DNA from: Sphingobium sp. Leaf26
GTDB taxonomy: Bacteria; Pseudomonadota; Alphaproteobacteria; Sphingomonadales; Sphingomonadaceae
Length of the DNA: 64,000 nt
Assembly: GCF_001421665.1 (NCBI RefSeq)
Contig: NZ_LMKV01000030.1
Coordinates: 124,001 to 188,000 of the forward strand
Reading direction: 5' to 3'
In this document: positions 1 through 8,097 of the stretch, one piece after another
Numbering within the stretch: the stretch's first letter is position 1
Layout of the letters: each line of letters starts with the position of its first letter
Notes under the pieces: model-generated
Told to the model about the DNA's origin: nothing
The model's database searches: none
What the model saw: the letters and a program-made list of their open reading frames with translations, nothing else
Position numbers and translations under genes: made by a program

Positions 1-183
1 CTTGCGGATGTCGGCCGCGACGAACTGGCTTTGGCCCAGATTGCCGAGCGCCTTCACCTTGACCGCGCTGGCCAGGTCGCGCTGTGCGATCCGCACACGC
101 GCGCCGCGCGCCATCAGCGCCTGCGCGACCTGTCGGCCCAGAAAGCCGCCACCGCCGAAGATCGTTACCAGACTGTCCTTCAT
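1..183 (-). CDS. NAD(P)-binding protein, complex I NDUFA9-like (5' part only)
   Basis: The reverse complement of the first 183 bases encodes 61 residues beginning MKDSLVTIFGGGGFLGRQVA and runs off the left edge of the window. The GGGGFLGRQV stretch right after a beta strand is the glycine-rich dinucleotide-binding loop of short-chain/extended Rossmann proteins. The style (VTIFGGGGFLGR, then LMARGARVRIAQRDL) resembles the NDUFA9-like proteins of alphaproteobacteria, which are linked to respiratory complex I or act as NAD-dependent epimerases. Only the N-terminus is visible, so the exact subfamily is inferred. It lies on the same strand as the exporter gene at 265-849, 81 bp away. Confidence 0.75.
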   Translation of the reverse strand, partial: MKDSLVTIFGGGGFLGRQVAQALMARGARVRIAQRDLASAVKVKALGNLGQSQFVAADIRK

Positions 184-264
184 CACGCGCGTCCCATGTC
201 CAGATATAAGGGGAATGACTCTGCCTTTCCCCTTGCAACAGCCACCGCGCGCTGACAACCGGCT

Positions 265-849
265 TTAGCCCAGCCAGCCCTGCAAATCGGCCAGCATCCA
301 CAGGCCCAGACCCAGGAACAGCAGCGCCGCGACGATCTGGAGCGCGCGCATCGGCACCTTCTTGGCCAGCGCTTCGCCGAACAATACAGCCGGCACATTG
401 GCGACCATCATGCCCAGCGTCGTGCCCATGGTGACGGCGATCAGATTGTCGAACCGCGCGCCCAGCGCCACGGTGGCGACCTGCGTCTTGTCGCCCATCT
501 CGACCAGAAAGAAGGCAACCAAGGTGGTGACGAAGACGCCGGCCTTCGACGGCGCCTTCAGCGGCGCATCCTCGTCGATCGTGTCGGGCACCAGCGTCCA
601 GGCGGCCATGGCGATGAAGGAGGCGGCGACGGCGTAGCGGAACCAGGGCTGGGTCAGCACCCCGGCGATCGAATGGCCGACCAGCGCGGCGAGGAAATGA
701 TTGGCCACCGTGGCGGCGAAGATGCCCAGTATGATCGGCACCGGCTTACGAAAGCGGGTGGCGAGCAGCATTGCGAGCAACTGCGTCTTGTCGCCCATTT
801 CGGCGAGCGCGACCAGTGCGGCGGAGGTGAAGAGAGCTTCCATCGTCAT
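265..849 (-). CDS. GDT1/TMEM165 family (UPF0016) divalent-cation exporter
   Basis: The 194-residue protein is almost entirely hydrophobic. It carries the family signature twice: EMGDKTQLLAMLLATRF near residue 17 and EMGDKTQVATVALGARF near residue 117, in inverted-repeat fashion. Family members move Mn2+ or Ca2+ out of the cytoplasm in exchange for H+. Substrate here is most likely manganese, because the leader holds a yybP-ykoY riboswitch (920-1045). The start chosen (MTMEALFTS) puts the first signature helix in the usual place. No strong ribosome-binding site is visible, which may belong to the riboswitch control. Family assignment is firm; the ion is an inference. Confidence 0.9.
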   Translation of the reverse strand: MTMEALFTSAALVALAEMGDKTQLLAMLLATRFRKPVPIILGIFAATVANHFLAALVGHSIAGVLTQPWFRYAVAASFIAMAAWTLVPDTIDEDAPLKAPSKAGVFVTTLVAFFLVEMGDKTQVATVALGARFDNLIAVTMGTTLGMMVANVPAVLFGEALAKKVPMRALQIVAALLFLGLGLWMLADLQGWLG

Positions 850-919
850 GTTTCCGGGCCGGGCGCAGGTTGAACAGACACAATGCCACCGTCACCTTCC
901 GCCCGGCCGGACAGGAAAA

Positions 920-1045
920 TGCCGATGCCATTGGTCTCGCCCGATGCGGATATGATCCGCCTCCCATACGCCACGACCTCTCGGCCGAATATGTTGACGC
1001 ATGGCCCGTTCCGTCGGAACGGCTGGCTACTCCCCAGATGACGCG
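920..1045 (-). promoter_or_regulatory. yybP-ykoY manganese riboswitch
   Basis: Read on the minus strand, the leader of the exporter gene contains the two conserved internal loops of this riboswitch class in the right order: GGGGAGTAGCC (reverse complement at 1025-1035) and GCGAGACCAATGGC (about 927-940). Between them lies GTCAACATATTCGGCC, which resembles the conserved GUCAGUAUGUGG-like segment of known members. The aptamer ends about 75 bases before the exporter start. The class senses Mn2+ and commonly precedes TMEM165/GDT1 or MntP exporters. The exact ends and the expression platform are not resolved by eye. The closing P1 helix looks short. Confidence 0.78.
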
Positions 1046-1081
1046 CTAGCCTCTATTCCAGACAGGTGGGGAAGGCAAGCC

Positions 1082-1495
1082 ATGGCGCAGCCGAACAAGA
1101 CGGTCGAAAATGATGCCGCGGTCGAGGATTGTCTCGACCGGGTGGAACCGCCCGAACGGCAGGCGGACGGGCGCACCGTCGCGGCCCTGATGGCGCGGCT
1201 GTCGGGCGAAACGGCGCATATGTGGGGGGCGGGCATCATCGGCTTTGGCCGCTATCATTATCGGTATGACAGCGGGCGCGAAGGCGACATGTGCCGAATC
1301 GGCTTCGCGCCGCGCAAGGCGGAACTGGTCTTCTACCTCGCCGGGCTGGACGAAGCCGACTTCGCGCCGCTCGGCAGGCACAGGCGCGGCAAGGGCTGCC
1401 TCTATATCAAGCGACTGTCGCAAATCGACATGGCGGTGCTGGAGCGGCTGATCGTCCAGAGTATCGACCATATGGACAGGATCTATCCGCGATGA
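1082..1495 (+). CDS. DUF1801 domain protein
   Basis: The 137-residue protein contains the typical DUF1801 (YdhG-like) core: MWGAGIIGFGRYHYRY, then GFAPRKAELVFYL, and a C-terminal part with KGCLYIKRL. The open frame extends upstream to 1001, but the ATG at 1082 with GGAAGG about 10 bases ahead is the better start, and it keeps the gene clear of the divergent riboswitch. The stop overlaps the start of the amidase gene (ATGA at 1492), so the two are probably co-transcribed. The biochemical role of the family is not well established, so no function is claimed. Confidence 0.85.
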   Translation: MAQPNKTVENDAAVEDCLDRVEPPERQADGRTVAALMARLSGETAHMWGAGIIGFGRYHYRYDSGREGDMCRIGFAPRKAELVFYLAGLDEADFAPLGRHRRGKGCLYIKRLSQIDMAVLERLIVQSIDHMDRIYPR

Positions 1496-3063
1496 AGCCA
1501 TGGCCCTTCTGCCTTGCCCTGATGCTCGCCGCACCGTCGGTTCAGGCGCAGGCTACGGAGGATGGAATTACGTCCCTTTCCGCCGATCTCGCCGCAGGAC
1601 GTACCACCAGCGAGAAGGCGGTGCGCGCCTATCTGAGGCGGATCGCCGCGCTGGATCGCAAGGGGCCGCGCCTCAACAGCATCATCGCGCTCAATCCGCA
1701 GGCGATGGCGGAGGCGCGGGTGCTGGACAGCGAACGCAGGGCGGGGAAGCTGCGCGGGCCGCTGCACGGCGTGCCGATCCTGCTCAAGGATAACATCGAG
1801 GCGGCGGGGATGCCCACGACCGCCGGATCGCTGGCGCTCGCCCGCAACCAGCCGGACCGCGATTCGCCGGTGGCCGCAGCGCTGAAGGCGAAGGGCGCGA
1901 TCATCCTGGGGAAGACGAACCTGAGCGAATGGGCCAATTTCCGGTCCGAACGGTCGATGAGCGGATGGAGCGCGGTCGGCGGCCTGACCCGCAATCCCTA
2001 TGCGCTGGATCGCACCACCTGCGGCTCGTCCAGCGGATCGGGCGCGGCGGTGGCGGCCGGGTTCGCTCCCGCCGCGATCGGCAGCGAAACCAACGGGTCG
2101 ATCATCTGCCCGGCATCCATGACGGGGCTGGTCGGGTTGAAGCCCACGATCGGCCTGATCCCGCGCACCCATATCGTGCCGATCAGCCATAGCCAGGACA
2201 CAGCCGGGCCGATGGCGCGGAGCGTGCGCGACGTTGCGATTCTGCTGTCGGCCCTCATCGCCAGCGATCCCGCCGATCCGACAACCGCCGATGCCATGGC
2301 CCATGCGCAGGATTATGCCGCCGCGCTCGATCCGGCGAAGATAGGCGGCATGCGGATCGGCGTGCTGCGCGGCGGAGCGCAGCCTGCGTTGCTGGCCCGC
2401 TATGATGCGGCGCTGGCGGTACTGAAGGGGCTGGGCGCGACGCTGGTGGAGGTGACGAAACCGGCCATGGATGGCATGTCCGCCGCCGGCTACGACGTGC
2501 TGCGATATGAGTTCAAAGCCGACCTCAACGCCTATCTCGCCGCCACCCGGCCCGATCAGGTGGAAAGCCGGACGCTGGCCGACCTGATCGCCTTCGACGA
2601 GGGGCACAAGGATAGGGAAATGCCGCTGTTCGGGCAGGACATATTCACCCTGTCGCAGGCCAAAGCGGGGCTGGACGATCCAGTCTATCGCGCGGCGCGG
2701 GAGAAGTCGCTCCGCCTCGCAGGCCGGGAGGGCATCGACGCGATGCTGGCCGGCAATCGCGTCGACCTGCTGGTGACGATCAGCTACGGCCCGGCCTGGC
2801 CGTCCGATACCGTGTGGGGCGATCAATATGAAGGGCCGGGTGGTTCGACCGGGCCGGCGGCGATTGCGGGCTATCCGCACCTGACCGTGCCGATGGGGCA
2901 GGTGCGCGGTCTGCCAGTCGGGTTGAGCTTCATCGGCACCGCTTATGCAGAACAGACGCTGCTGGATGCCGGCTATGCCTATGAACAGGCGGCGGGCCTC
3001 AAGCTGCGGCCCGATTTCCGGCCGACCGTGGATAGCGGGCCGGAACTGGAAGGCGAAAATTAA
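1492..3063 (+). CDS. Secreted amidase, amidase-signature family
   Basis: The 523-residue protein starts with a signal peptide (MKPWPFCLALMLAAPSVQAQ) and so should act in the periplasm. The Ser-cisSer-Lys triad of the amidase-signature hydrolases is visible: Lys99 in PILLKDN, the glycine/serine loop CGSSSGSGAAVAAG with cis-Ser near 179, and the nucleophile Ser203 in ETNGSIICPAS. Family members hydrolyse amides; the substrate cannot be read from sequence. The frame stays open upstream to 1291, but the ATG at 1492 overlaps the preceding stop and yields the signal peptide. Its stop shares a TTAA with the stop of the convergent gene at 3060. Confidence 0.92.
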   Translation: MKPWPFCLALMLAAPSVQAQATEDGITSLSADLAAGRTTSEKAVRAYLRRIAALDRKGPRLNSIIALNPQAMAEARVLDSERRAGKLRGPLHGVPILLKDNIEAAGMPTTAGSLALARNQPDRDSPVAAALKAKGAIILGKTNLSEWANFRSERSMSGWSAVGGLTRNPYALDRTTCGSSSGSGAAVAAGFAPAAIGSETNGSIICPASMTGLVGLKPTIGLIPRTHIVPISHSQDTAGPMARSVRDVAILLSALIASDPADPTTADAMAHAQDYAAALDPAKIGGMRIGVLRGGAQPALLARYDAALAVLKGLGATLVEVTKPAMDGMSAAGYDVLRYEFKADLNAYLAATRPDQVESRTLADLIAFDEGHKDREMPLFGQDIFTLSQAKAGLDDPVYRAAREKSLRLAGREGIDAMLAGNRVDLLVTISYGPAWPSDTVWGDQYEGPGGSTGPAAIAGYPHLTVPMGQVRGLPVGLSFIGTAYAEQTLLDAGYAYEQAAGLKLRPDFRPTVDSGPELEGEN

Positions 3064-3461
3064 GGCTCGCCCGCGCTTTCCTGCATGCGCCGCTCGGCGA
3101 ACCATTGTTGCAGCATCTGAGCGGTGCAGCCGGTAAAGCCGTTGCTGCCGATCGCGTTGCAACTGTTGGGCAGCGTCTGGCGCTGCACCTGTTCCATCGT
3201 GGCGACCTGGCTACCCCAGCCGGGACCACCGGCGACTTCCGGCTTTTCGCGCAGCTTCTTGGGGATGCGATAGCGTTCCGATTCGGGCTTGCGCGCGCAC
3301 ACCACGATTTCGTCGCCCTTGCTCTGCGGGCAGGGGTCGTCGCCATAGACCAGCAGGTTGATGATGCGCTCGGGCGGCGGTTCCGCCTGCGCGGCGGCGG
3401 TGCCTGGAAGCAACGGCACCAGCAGCAGGCCGATCAGGGGAAGCAGGACGGGGTGACGCAT
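3060..3461 (-). CDS. Secreted hypothetical protein, tandem paralog 1
   Basis: The 133-residue protein has a clear signal peptide ending near TAAAQA. After it comes a block shared with the next gene (3568-4107): VYGDDPCPQSKGDEIVVCAR, ERYRIPKKLR, WGSQV, SCNAIGSNGFTGC. Four cysteines are conserved between the two, as expected for a disulfide-bonded periplasmic protein. Similar short proteins are familiar as hypotheticals in sphingomonads, but I know of no function. A 4-bp overlap with the convergent amidase stop leaves no room for a terminator between them. Confidence 0.8.
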   Translation of the reverse strand: MRHPVLLPLIGLLLVPLLPGTAAAQAEPPPERIINLLVYGDDPCPQSKGDEIVVCARKPESERYRIPKKLREKPEVAGGPGWGSQVATMEQVQRQTLPNSCNAIGSNGFTGCTAQMLQQWFAERRMQESAGEP

Positions 3462-3537
3462 CGCAAAAATCCTTAACGTCCCCGTTGCTTTTGGCCTGTT
3501 CCGTGCCGGGCCTGCCCATGACCCGGCGGTTCATGAT

Positions 3538-3558
3538 CGGGACGCCGCCGGCGTCCCG
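3538..3558 (-). terminator. Hairpin between the two paralogs
   Basis: A perfect inverted repeat (9-bp arms CGGGACGCC/GGCGTCCCG, 3-base loop) lies 10 bp past the stop of the gene at 3568. No T-run follows, so it may be a weak or Rho-assisted terminator, or may only protect the transcript end. Confidence 0.4.
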
Positions 3559-3567
3559 AAACCGTCC

Positions 3568-4107
3568 TTATTGCGGCGGCGCCGGTTCGGCCTTGGGCTG
3601 CTGCGCCGCCTTTTCTTCCGCTTTCACCCGCGCCTCGATCGCTTCGCTGTCCGAATCGATGGTCGACAGGCGCTTGGCGCGCTCGGCGGCGACCAGATCC
3701 TTCCAGCTTGCATTGTCCAGCGCCTGCCGCTCCGCCTTGGCCAGGCGTGAAAGCTGCGCGAAACAGCCGGTCGCGCCGCCGCTGCCCACCGGCGAGCAGC
3801 TTTCGGTGCCGGACCGGCCGACATATTCCATCGACCGCACCCGCTCGCCCCAGGCCTGCTTGCTCGGCATGTTCGGGTCGCCGCGCAGCGGTTCGGGAAT
3901 GCGATAGCGTTCCTCCTCGCCCTTGCGCGCGCATACGACGATGTCGTTTCCGGCGCTTTGCGGGCAGGCATCGTCACCGTAAACGATGACGATATTGACC
4001 TTCTCCGACGCCGGTTCGGTCGCGGGGGCGGAGGCGGGCTGGGCCAGCACGGGGACGGACGCGCCCAGCATCAGCAAAGCTGCGATCATCGGGGTTTTCA
4101 TCATCAA
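3568..4107 (-). CDS. Secreted hypothetical protein, tandem paralog 2
   Basis: The 179-residue protein has a signal peptide (ending near VPVLAQ), a short Pro/Ala/Glu linker and the same core as its neighbour: VYGDDACPQSAGNDIVVCAR, ERYRIPEPLR, WGERV, SCSPVGSGGATGC. It then adds about 60 residues that are highly charged and helical, ending in a Pro/Ala-rich tail. Three successive ATG codons open the frame; any could be used. The pair looks like a tandem duplication in which this copy kept or gained the C-terminal helix. Function unknown. Confidence 0.8.
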   Translation of the reverse strand: MMMKTPMIAALLMLGASVPVLAQPASAPATEPASEKVNIVIVYGDDACPQSAGNDIVVCARKGEEERYRIPEPLRGDPNMPSKQAWGERVRSMEYVGRSGTESCSPVGSGGATGCFAQLSRLAKAERQALDNASWKDLVAAERAKRLSTIDSDSEAIEARVKAEEKAAQQPKAEPAPPQ

Positions 4108-4134
4108 TCCGTCCTTTTCAGATGCGCCTGGGCG

Positions 4135-4689
4135 TCATATTTTTTTAGATAGGGCGATGGCGGCCCGGCATCCCAAACGGATGGCGCCCGACAAGAGGGG
4201 GTAGGCGGGGGCCTGCTGCGCGCCATGGGCGATGGCGGTTTCGCGATGCTCGACCTCCTCCGCCTGAAAATCCGCGATGGCGCTGGAGAGTTCCGGGTCG
4301 TCCTCGCCCAGAGCCTCCAGTTGGTCCGCATAATGTTTGTCGATTTCCGTCTCGACCGCAGCAGTGCAGGCCATCGCAGCCTTCGGCCCCATCGCGGCGG
4401 TCACTGCGCCAAGCGCGAAGCCGGCGACATGCCAGAAGGGCGACAGGATGGTCGGCCGCACACCGCGCCGCGCGATCATCGCGTCGAAGGCGTCGCGATG
4501 CCGTTCCTCCTGCGCTGCCATGCCGGCGATCAGCCTGCCATAGGGATGGCGATCGCCCATCACCGCCAGTTGCCCGCCATAGATACGCACCGCGCCGAAC
4601 TCGCCCGCCTGGTCGACCCGCACCATGGAAGCGCGATCGGCGTCGCTCAGCCGTTTGCCCGGCCGGGGGAAGTCCTTGGACGCGCTCAT
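4135..4689 (-). CDS. coq7: COQ7-type demethoxyubiquinone hydroxylase
   Basis: The 184-residue protein matches COQ7/UbiF-replacing di-iron hydroxylases along its length. It shows DQAGEFGAVRIY, then AAQEERHRDAF, later VETEIDKHY and finally EEVEHRETA; the Glu/His ligands of the di-iron centre fall in these blocks. The enzyme catalyses the penultimate hydroxylation of ubiquinone synthesis at the inner membrane. The start overlaps the dsbB stop by 4 bp (ATGA at 4686), so the two are translationally coupled. dsbB passes electrons to ubiquinone, which gives the pair a plausible functional link. Confidence 0.95.
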   Translation of the reverse strand: MSASKDFPRPGKRLSDADRASMVRVDQAGEFGAVRIYGGQLAVMGDRHPYGRLIAGMAAQEERHRDAFDAMIARRGVRPTILSPFWHVAGFALGAVTAAMGPKAAMACTAAVETEIDKHYADQLEALGEDDPELSSAIADFQAEEVEHRETAIAHGAQQAPAYPLLSGAIRLGCRAAIALSKKI

Positions 4690-5180
4690 GCTTTCCTCGC
4701 TTTCAGAAGCAAAGCCAAGATGGCGAGTGCGGCGGCGCTGGACAAGAGGCCGTTATAGCCCGCCATCGAAATGCCGGCCATCTTCCACGCCGCGACATCG
4801 CAGCGGGTGATGGGGCTGGCCATGATCTGGTTCAGCATGTCCGCTGCGCTGCCACCGGCAGGAGCGGTGGAGCAGGTGGTCAGCCCTTCCCACCAGCCAT
4901 ATTCGACGCCGGCATGGAACAGGCCGATCAGGCCGCTGACGCCGACCGCGATTCCCGCAAAGCCGGCGAACAGGCCGCTGACACAGGCCCGTCCGCGCGC
5001 GCCATAGGCGACCAGCGCCAGCGGAATGGCGGCGAAATGGGCATAACGCTGCCACCAGCACATTTCGCAAGGGTAAAGGCCGCCCAGATATTGGAAGGCA
5101 TAGGCGCCCGCCAGCATGACGAGCGGCACAAACAGCGCCAGCGTGCGGGCCTTGGCAAGGGAGGGAGACAGGCTGTTCAT
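4686..5180 (-). CDS. dsbB: Disulfide bond formation protein B
   Basis: The 164-residue inner-membrane protein has four predicted transmembrane segments. The first redox pair is C38-E-M-C41 after LGGLYP, and the second pair is C103 (TTCS) and C127 (TRCDV) in the second periplasmic loop. DsbB reoxidises DsbA and passes electrons to quinone. A DsbA-fold protein is encoded at 23342-24106. Coupled by ATGA overlap to coq7 downstream. Confidence 0.93.
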   Translation of the reverse strand: MNSLSPSLAKARTLALFVPLVMLAGAYAFQYLGGLYPCEMCWWQRYAHFAAIPLALVAYGARGRACVSGLFAGFAGIAVGVSGLIGLFHAGVEYGWWEGLTTCSTAPAGGSAADMLNQIMASPITRCDVAAWKMAGISMAGYNGLLSSAAALAILALLLKARKA

Positions 5181-5267
5181 ATCAGCCGCTTAAACCCTCC
5201 ACGGGCTTTCGTCATGCTGAACTTCACCGGACGGGAAGAGGCGTGCAGCGCGACTGGCGTTTTGCCG

Positions 5268-6428
5268 TCACCCTTTCTCCCCGACGGTGCGTACCGGCTG
5301 CACATCAGGATAGGGCATGATCGCCTTGCCATCCGGGCCGGCGGTGATGCTGGTCTGGGTCGGGTAGGCGAACTCGATCCCCTCGGCATTGAAACGTTTC
5401 CAGATGGCGAGGCCGATGCGGTGGCGCATCTGGAAATAGTCATGATGGTCGGGGTCGGGCACATCGAAATTCAACTGATAGTCGAGGCTGCTGGCGCCGA
5501 AAGCAACGATGCCGCAATTGACGAAGGCCAGCCCCTCGCGCTCGATAATCTCCTGCAACATGGCGGGGATCGCCTCCGCCTTCGCCTCGTCCGTCTGGTA
5601 GATGATGCCGATGGCGTATGTGACGCGGCGCTGGATCAGCGTCTGGAGGCTGGTGATTTCCTTTTGCAGGAGTTGCGAGTTGCCGATCACCTTTTTCTCG
5701 CCACTGGTCGCGCGCAGGCGGGTACTTTTCAGGCCGATCTTCTCCACCCGCGCGGTCGTCTGGTCATAAGTGATGATCTCGCCCCGGCGGAACGGCTTGT
5801 CGAAGATGATCGAGAGCGCAGCGAACAGGTCGGAGAAAATGCCCTGCGCAGCCAGGCCGATGGCGATGCCGCCGATGCCGAGGCCCGCGACCAGACCGGT
5901 GACGTTCACCCCCAGATTGTCGAGCACCACGATCGCCGCGATGGCGAACAGCGCGAAGCTGACCAGAACGCGGATCAGCCCCATGGCATTGGCCAGCGTT
6001 TCGCCCCCGCCATCCTGCGCCAGCGTCTTGCGCTCGATCAGGCCCAGAATGATCTCCCGCGCCCAGAGCGCCGCCTGCAATACGGTGGCGATGGTGAACA
6101 GGAAGGTGATGGTCTTCGCCAGCGCCGGCGGCGCGTCGGTATAGCCCACCACCAGTCTGGCGGCGACCAGGATCATGAAATAATGGGTGGTGCGCGCCGC
6201 GGCGCGGCCCAGCACATTGGCATAGCCCAGCGGGTCGCCGATCCCGCCCTTGTGCCGCTTGCCCAGTTCGCGCAGCGCCGCCAGCGCCAGATAGATGAGG
6301 GTCGCGGCCCCGACTGCGATCAGGATCTGGACATGATGCACCTGCAACCAGACCATGGTCGAATCCCATAGTTCGCGCAGGTTTGGCGCCTGAATATCGG
6401 GAAGGGCGGGGTCTTTTTTGTCAGCCAT
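5268..6428 (-). CDS. MscS family mechanosensitive channel
   Basis: The 386-residue protein has an N-terminal region with several membrane segments (about 30-50, 75-95, 115-135, 150-175). These lead into the MscS pore helix and beta domain: GLGIGGIAIGLAAQGIFSDL is the glycine/alanine-packed pore-lining TM3, followed by PFRRGEIIT and the C-terminal alpha/beta vestibule. It opens on membrane tension to release solutes during hypo-osmotic shock. The frame is open upstream to 6563, but the ATG at 6428 (MADKKDPALPD) leaves room for the topoisomerase gene on the same strand 17 bp ahead. Confidence 0.92.
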   Translation of the reverse strand: MADKKDPALPDIQAPNLRELWDSTMVWLQVHHVQILIAVGAATLIYLALAALRELGKRHKGGIGDPLGYANVLGRAAARTTHYFMILVAARLVVGYTDAPPALAKTITFLFTIATVLQAALWAREIILGLIERKTLAQDGGGETLANAMGLIRVLVSFALFAIAAIVVLDNLGVNVTGLVAGLGIGGIAIGLAAQGIFSDLFAALSIIFDKPFRRGEIITYDQTTARVEKIGLKSTRLRATSGEKKVIGNSQLLQKEITSLQTLIQRRVTYAIGIIYQTDEAKAEAIPAMLQEIIEREGLAFVNCGIVAFGASSLDYQLNFDVPDPDHHDYFQMRHRIGLAIWKRFNAEGIEFAYPTQTSITAGPDGKAIMPYPDVQPVRTVGEKG

Positions 6429-6445
6429 GGCTCCATCTTGCCGAA

Positions 6446-7447
6446 TCAGGCGGCCGCTGCAAGCGGCGCACAATCGGCTATGCCGTCCAGAAAGGCGATC
6501 AGGCCGCGTTCCCCGCGCGACAGATAATGGGTCCGGCGCGGCAGGCGAAGGCCCGCACGCCATTCATCCTGTCCATCATGACACAGCGCGATCAGCGCGG
6601 GATGGATATAGCTTTTGCGGCTGATCGCGGGTGTATTGCCCAACGCCTGCGCCACCGGCTCCAGCATCTGCTTGAGCGAGACATGGCCGGCCGCCAGCGT
6701 CTCGAACGCGATGGTGGAGGCGCCCCATGTACGGAAATGCTTGGCGGTGAAGGGCGCACCCATGGCATCGGCGATATAGGCGTTGACGTCGCTGGAATTG
6801 ATCGGCCGTGCGTCCCCATCCTCATCCAGATATTGGAACAGATGCTGGCCGGGCAGATCCTGCACCTGCCGCACGAATCGCAGCAGACGGCTGTCGGTGA
6901 CGGTCAGTTGCTGCTGCTTGCCCGACTTGGCGCGATAGCGCAGCGTGAGCGACTTGCCGCCGACATCGACATGGCGGCGGCGCAACGTGGTGGCGCCGAA
7001 ACTCTTGTTGGTGGTGGCGTAATGTTCGTTGCCGACGCGAAGCTTGGCGAGATCGAGCAGGCGGACAACGGCGGCCAATGTGCGGTCCTTGCGCAGCCGG
7101 CGCTTCGACAGGTCCGCCTCCAGCCGGGCGCGCAATTTCGGCAGGGCGCGGCCGAAATCGGGGCAGCCGGCATATTTCTCCGCCTCCCGCGCGGCGCGGA
7201 AATCGGGGTGGTAGCGATATTGTTTCCGGCCCCGGTCGTCATAGCCGATCGCCTGGATATGGCCGTAGGGGGACGCACAGAACCAGCAGTCGCGATAGGC
7301 CGGGGGCAGGGCGATGCGGTTCAGCCGGTCGATCTCGTCCCGGTCGGTGATACGGGCGCCATCGTCGCGATAATAGGCCCAGCCATGTTTGAGCGCGCGG
7401 CGGGTGATGCCGGGGCAACTGTCATCGCTATGTGTAAGGTCTGGCAT
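6446..7447 (-). CDS. DNA topoisomerase IB, poxvirus/bacterial type
   Basis: The 333-residue protein has the fold and motifs of bacterial topoisomerase IB: KYRYHPDF-like segment (KQYRYHPDFRAAREAEKY), LRVGNEHYATTNKSFGATTL with catalytic residues, KHFRTWGAST and the nucleophilic tyrosine in SRKSYIHPALI. It relaxes supercoils through a 3'-phosphotyrosine intermediate without ATP. It is found in a scattered set of bacteria including many sphingomonads and rhizobia. It lies 17 bp upstream of the MscS gene and may share its transcript. Confidence 0.94.
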   Translation of the reverse strand: MPDLTHSDDSCPGITRRALKHGWAYYRDDGARITDRDEIDRLNRIALPPAYRDCWFCASPYGHIQAIGYDDRGRKQYRYHPDFRAAREAEKYAGCPDFGRALPKLRARLEADLSKRRLRKDRTLAAVVRLLDLAKLRVGNEHYATTNKSFGATTLRRRHVDVGGKSLTLRYRAKSGKQQQLTVTDSRLLRFVRQVQDLPGQHLFQYLDEDGDARPINSSDVNAYIADAMGAPFTAKHFRTWGASTIAFETLAAGHVSLKQMLEPVAQALGNTPAISRKSYIHPALIALCHDGQDEWRAGLRLPRRTHYLSRGERGLIAFLDGIADCAPLAAAA

Positions 7448-7542
7448 TTGTACCGGAAAACCCGCCGTTCGTCGCTTCGTTCCGCAACCTCTGCCGGGGA
7501 CGGGCGGTTGAAGAGCTTTCCCGCATCATCCAGGAGAGACAT

Positions 7543-8097
7543 ATGCCCGCCATCGAGGAAAGCCGCATCCTGATCGTCGCGACCGACGGGTTCGAACAGT
7601 CCGAACTGTTCGACCCGCGCCACGCATTGCTCGACGCGGGGGCGGAGGTCGTCCTTGCCGCGCCCGATATGAAACCGATCCAGGGTATGAAGCATGACGA
7701 GAAGGGCGACACGATCACGCCGGACATCACGCTGGAGGCCGTGAAGATCGAGGAATATGACGGGCTGATCCTGCCCGGCGGCGTCGCCAATCCCGACACG
7801 TTGCGCACCCATGACAAGGCTGTGGAAATCGTGCGCGCCTTCGTGGAGTCGGGCAAGCCCGTGGCGGCGATCTGCCACGGGCCATGGTTGCTGGTGGAGG
7901 CGGACGTCGTGCGCGGCAAGACCGTGACCGGCTGGCCGTCGGTGCGCACCGACCTGGCCAACGCCGGCGCACAGGTGGTCGATCGCGAAGTGGCGATCGA
8001 CGGGAACATCATCACCAGCCGCAAGCCGGACGATATCCCGGCCTTTGTCGAAGCCTTCAGGGTGGCGGTGACCGCAGCGCAGCCGGTCGCAGCCTGA
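7543..8097 (+). CDS. DJ-1/PfpI family (type 1 glutamine amidotransferase-like) protein
   Basis: The 184-residue protein has the DJ-1/PfpI fold: a conserved acid in DGFEQSE (Glu18), LPGGVANPD, and the nucleophile elbow AAICHGPWLL with Cys111-His112. Relatives act as glyoxalase III, deglycases or chaperones under carbonyl and oxidative stress; which applies is not decidable here. A good ribosome-binding site (AGGAGA) precedes the ATG. It is divergent from topoisomerase IB with about 95 bp between them. Its last 41 bp overlap the 3' end of the convergent membrane-protein gene at 8057. Confidence 0.92.
   Translation: MPAIEESRILIVATDGFEQSELFDPRHALLDAGAEVVLAAPDMKPIQGMKHDEKGDTITPDITLEAVKIEEYDGLILPGGVANPDTLRTHDKAVEIVRAFVESGKPVAAICHGPWLLVEADVVRGKTVTGWPSVRTDLANAGAQVVDREVAIDGNIITSRKPDDIPAFVEAFRVAVTAAQPVAA

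Noticed and set aside
4914..6371. 485-codon plus-strand frame opposite dsbB and mscS
   Set aside because: It spans two convincing minus-strand genes and the gap between them and has no recognisable domain.
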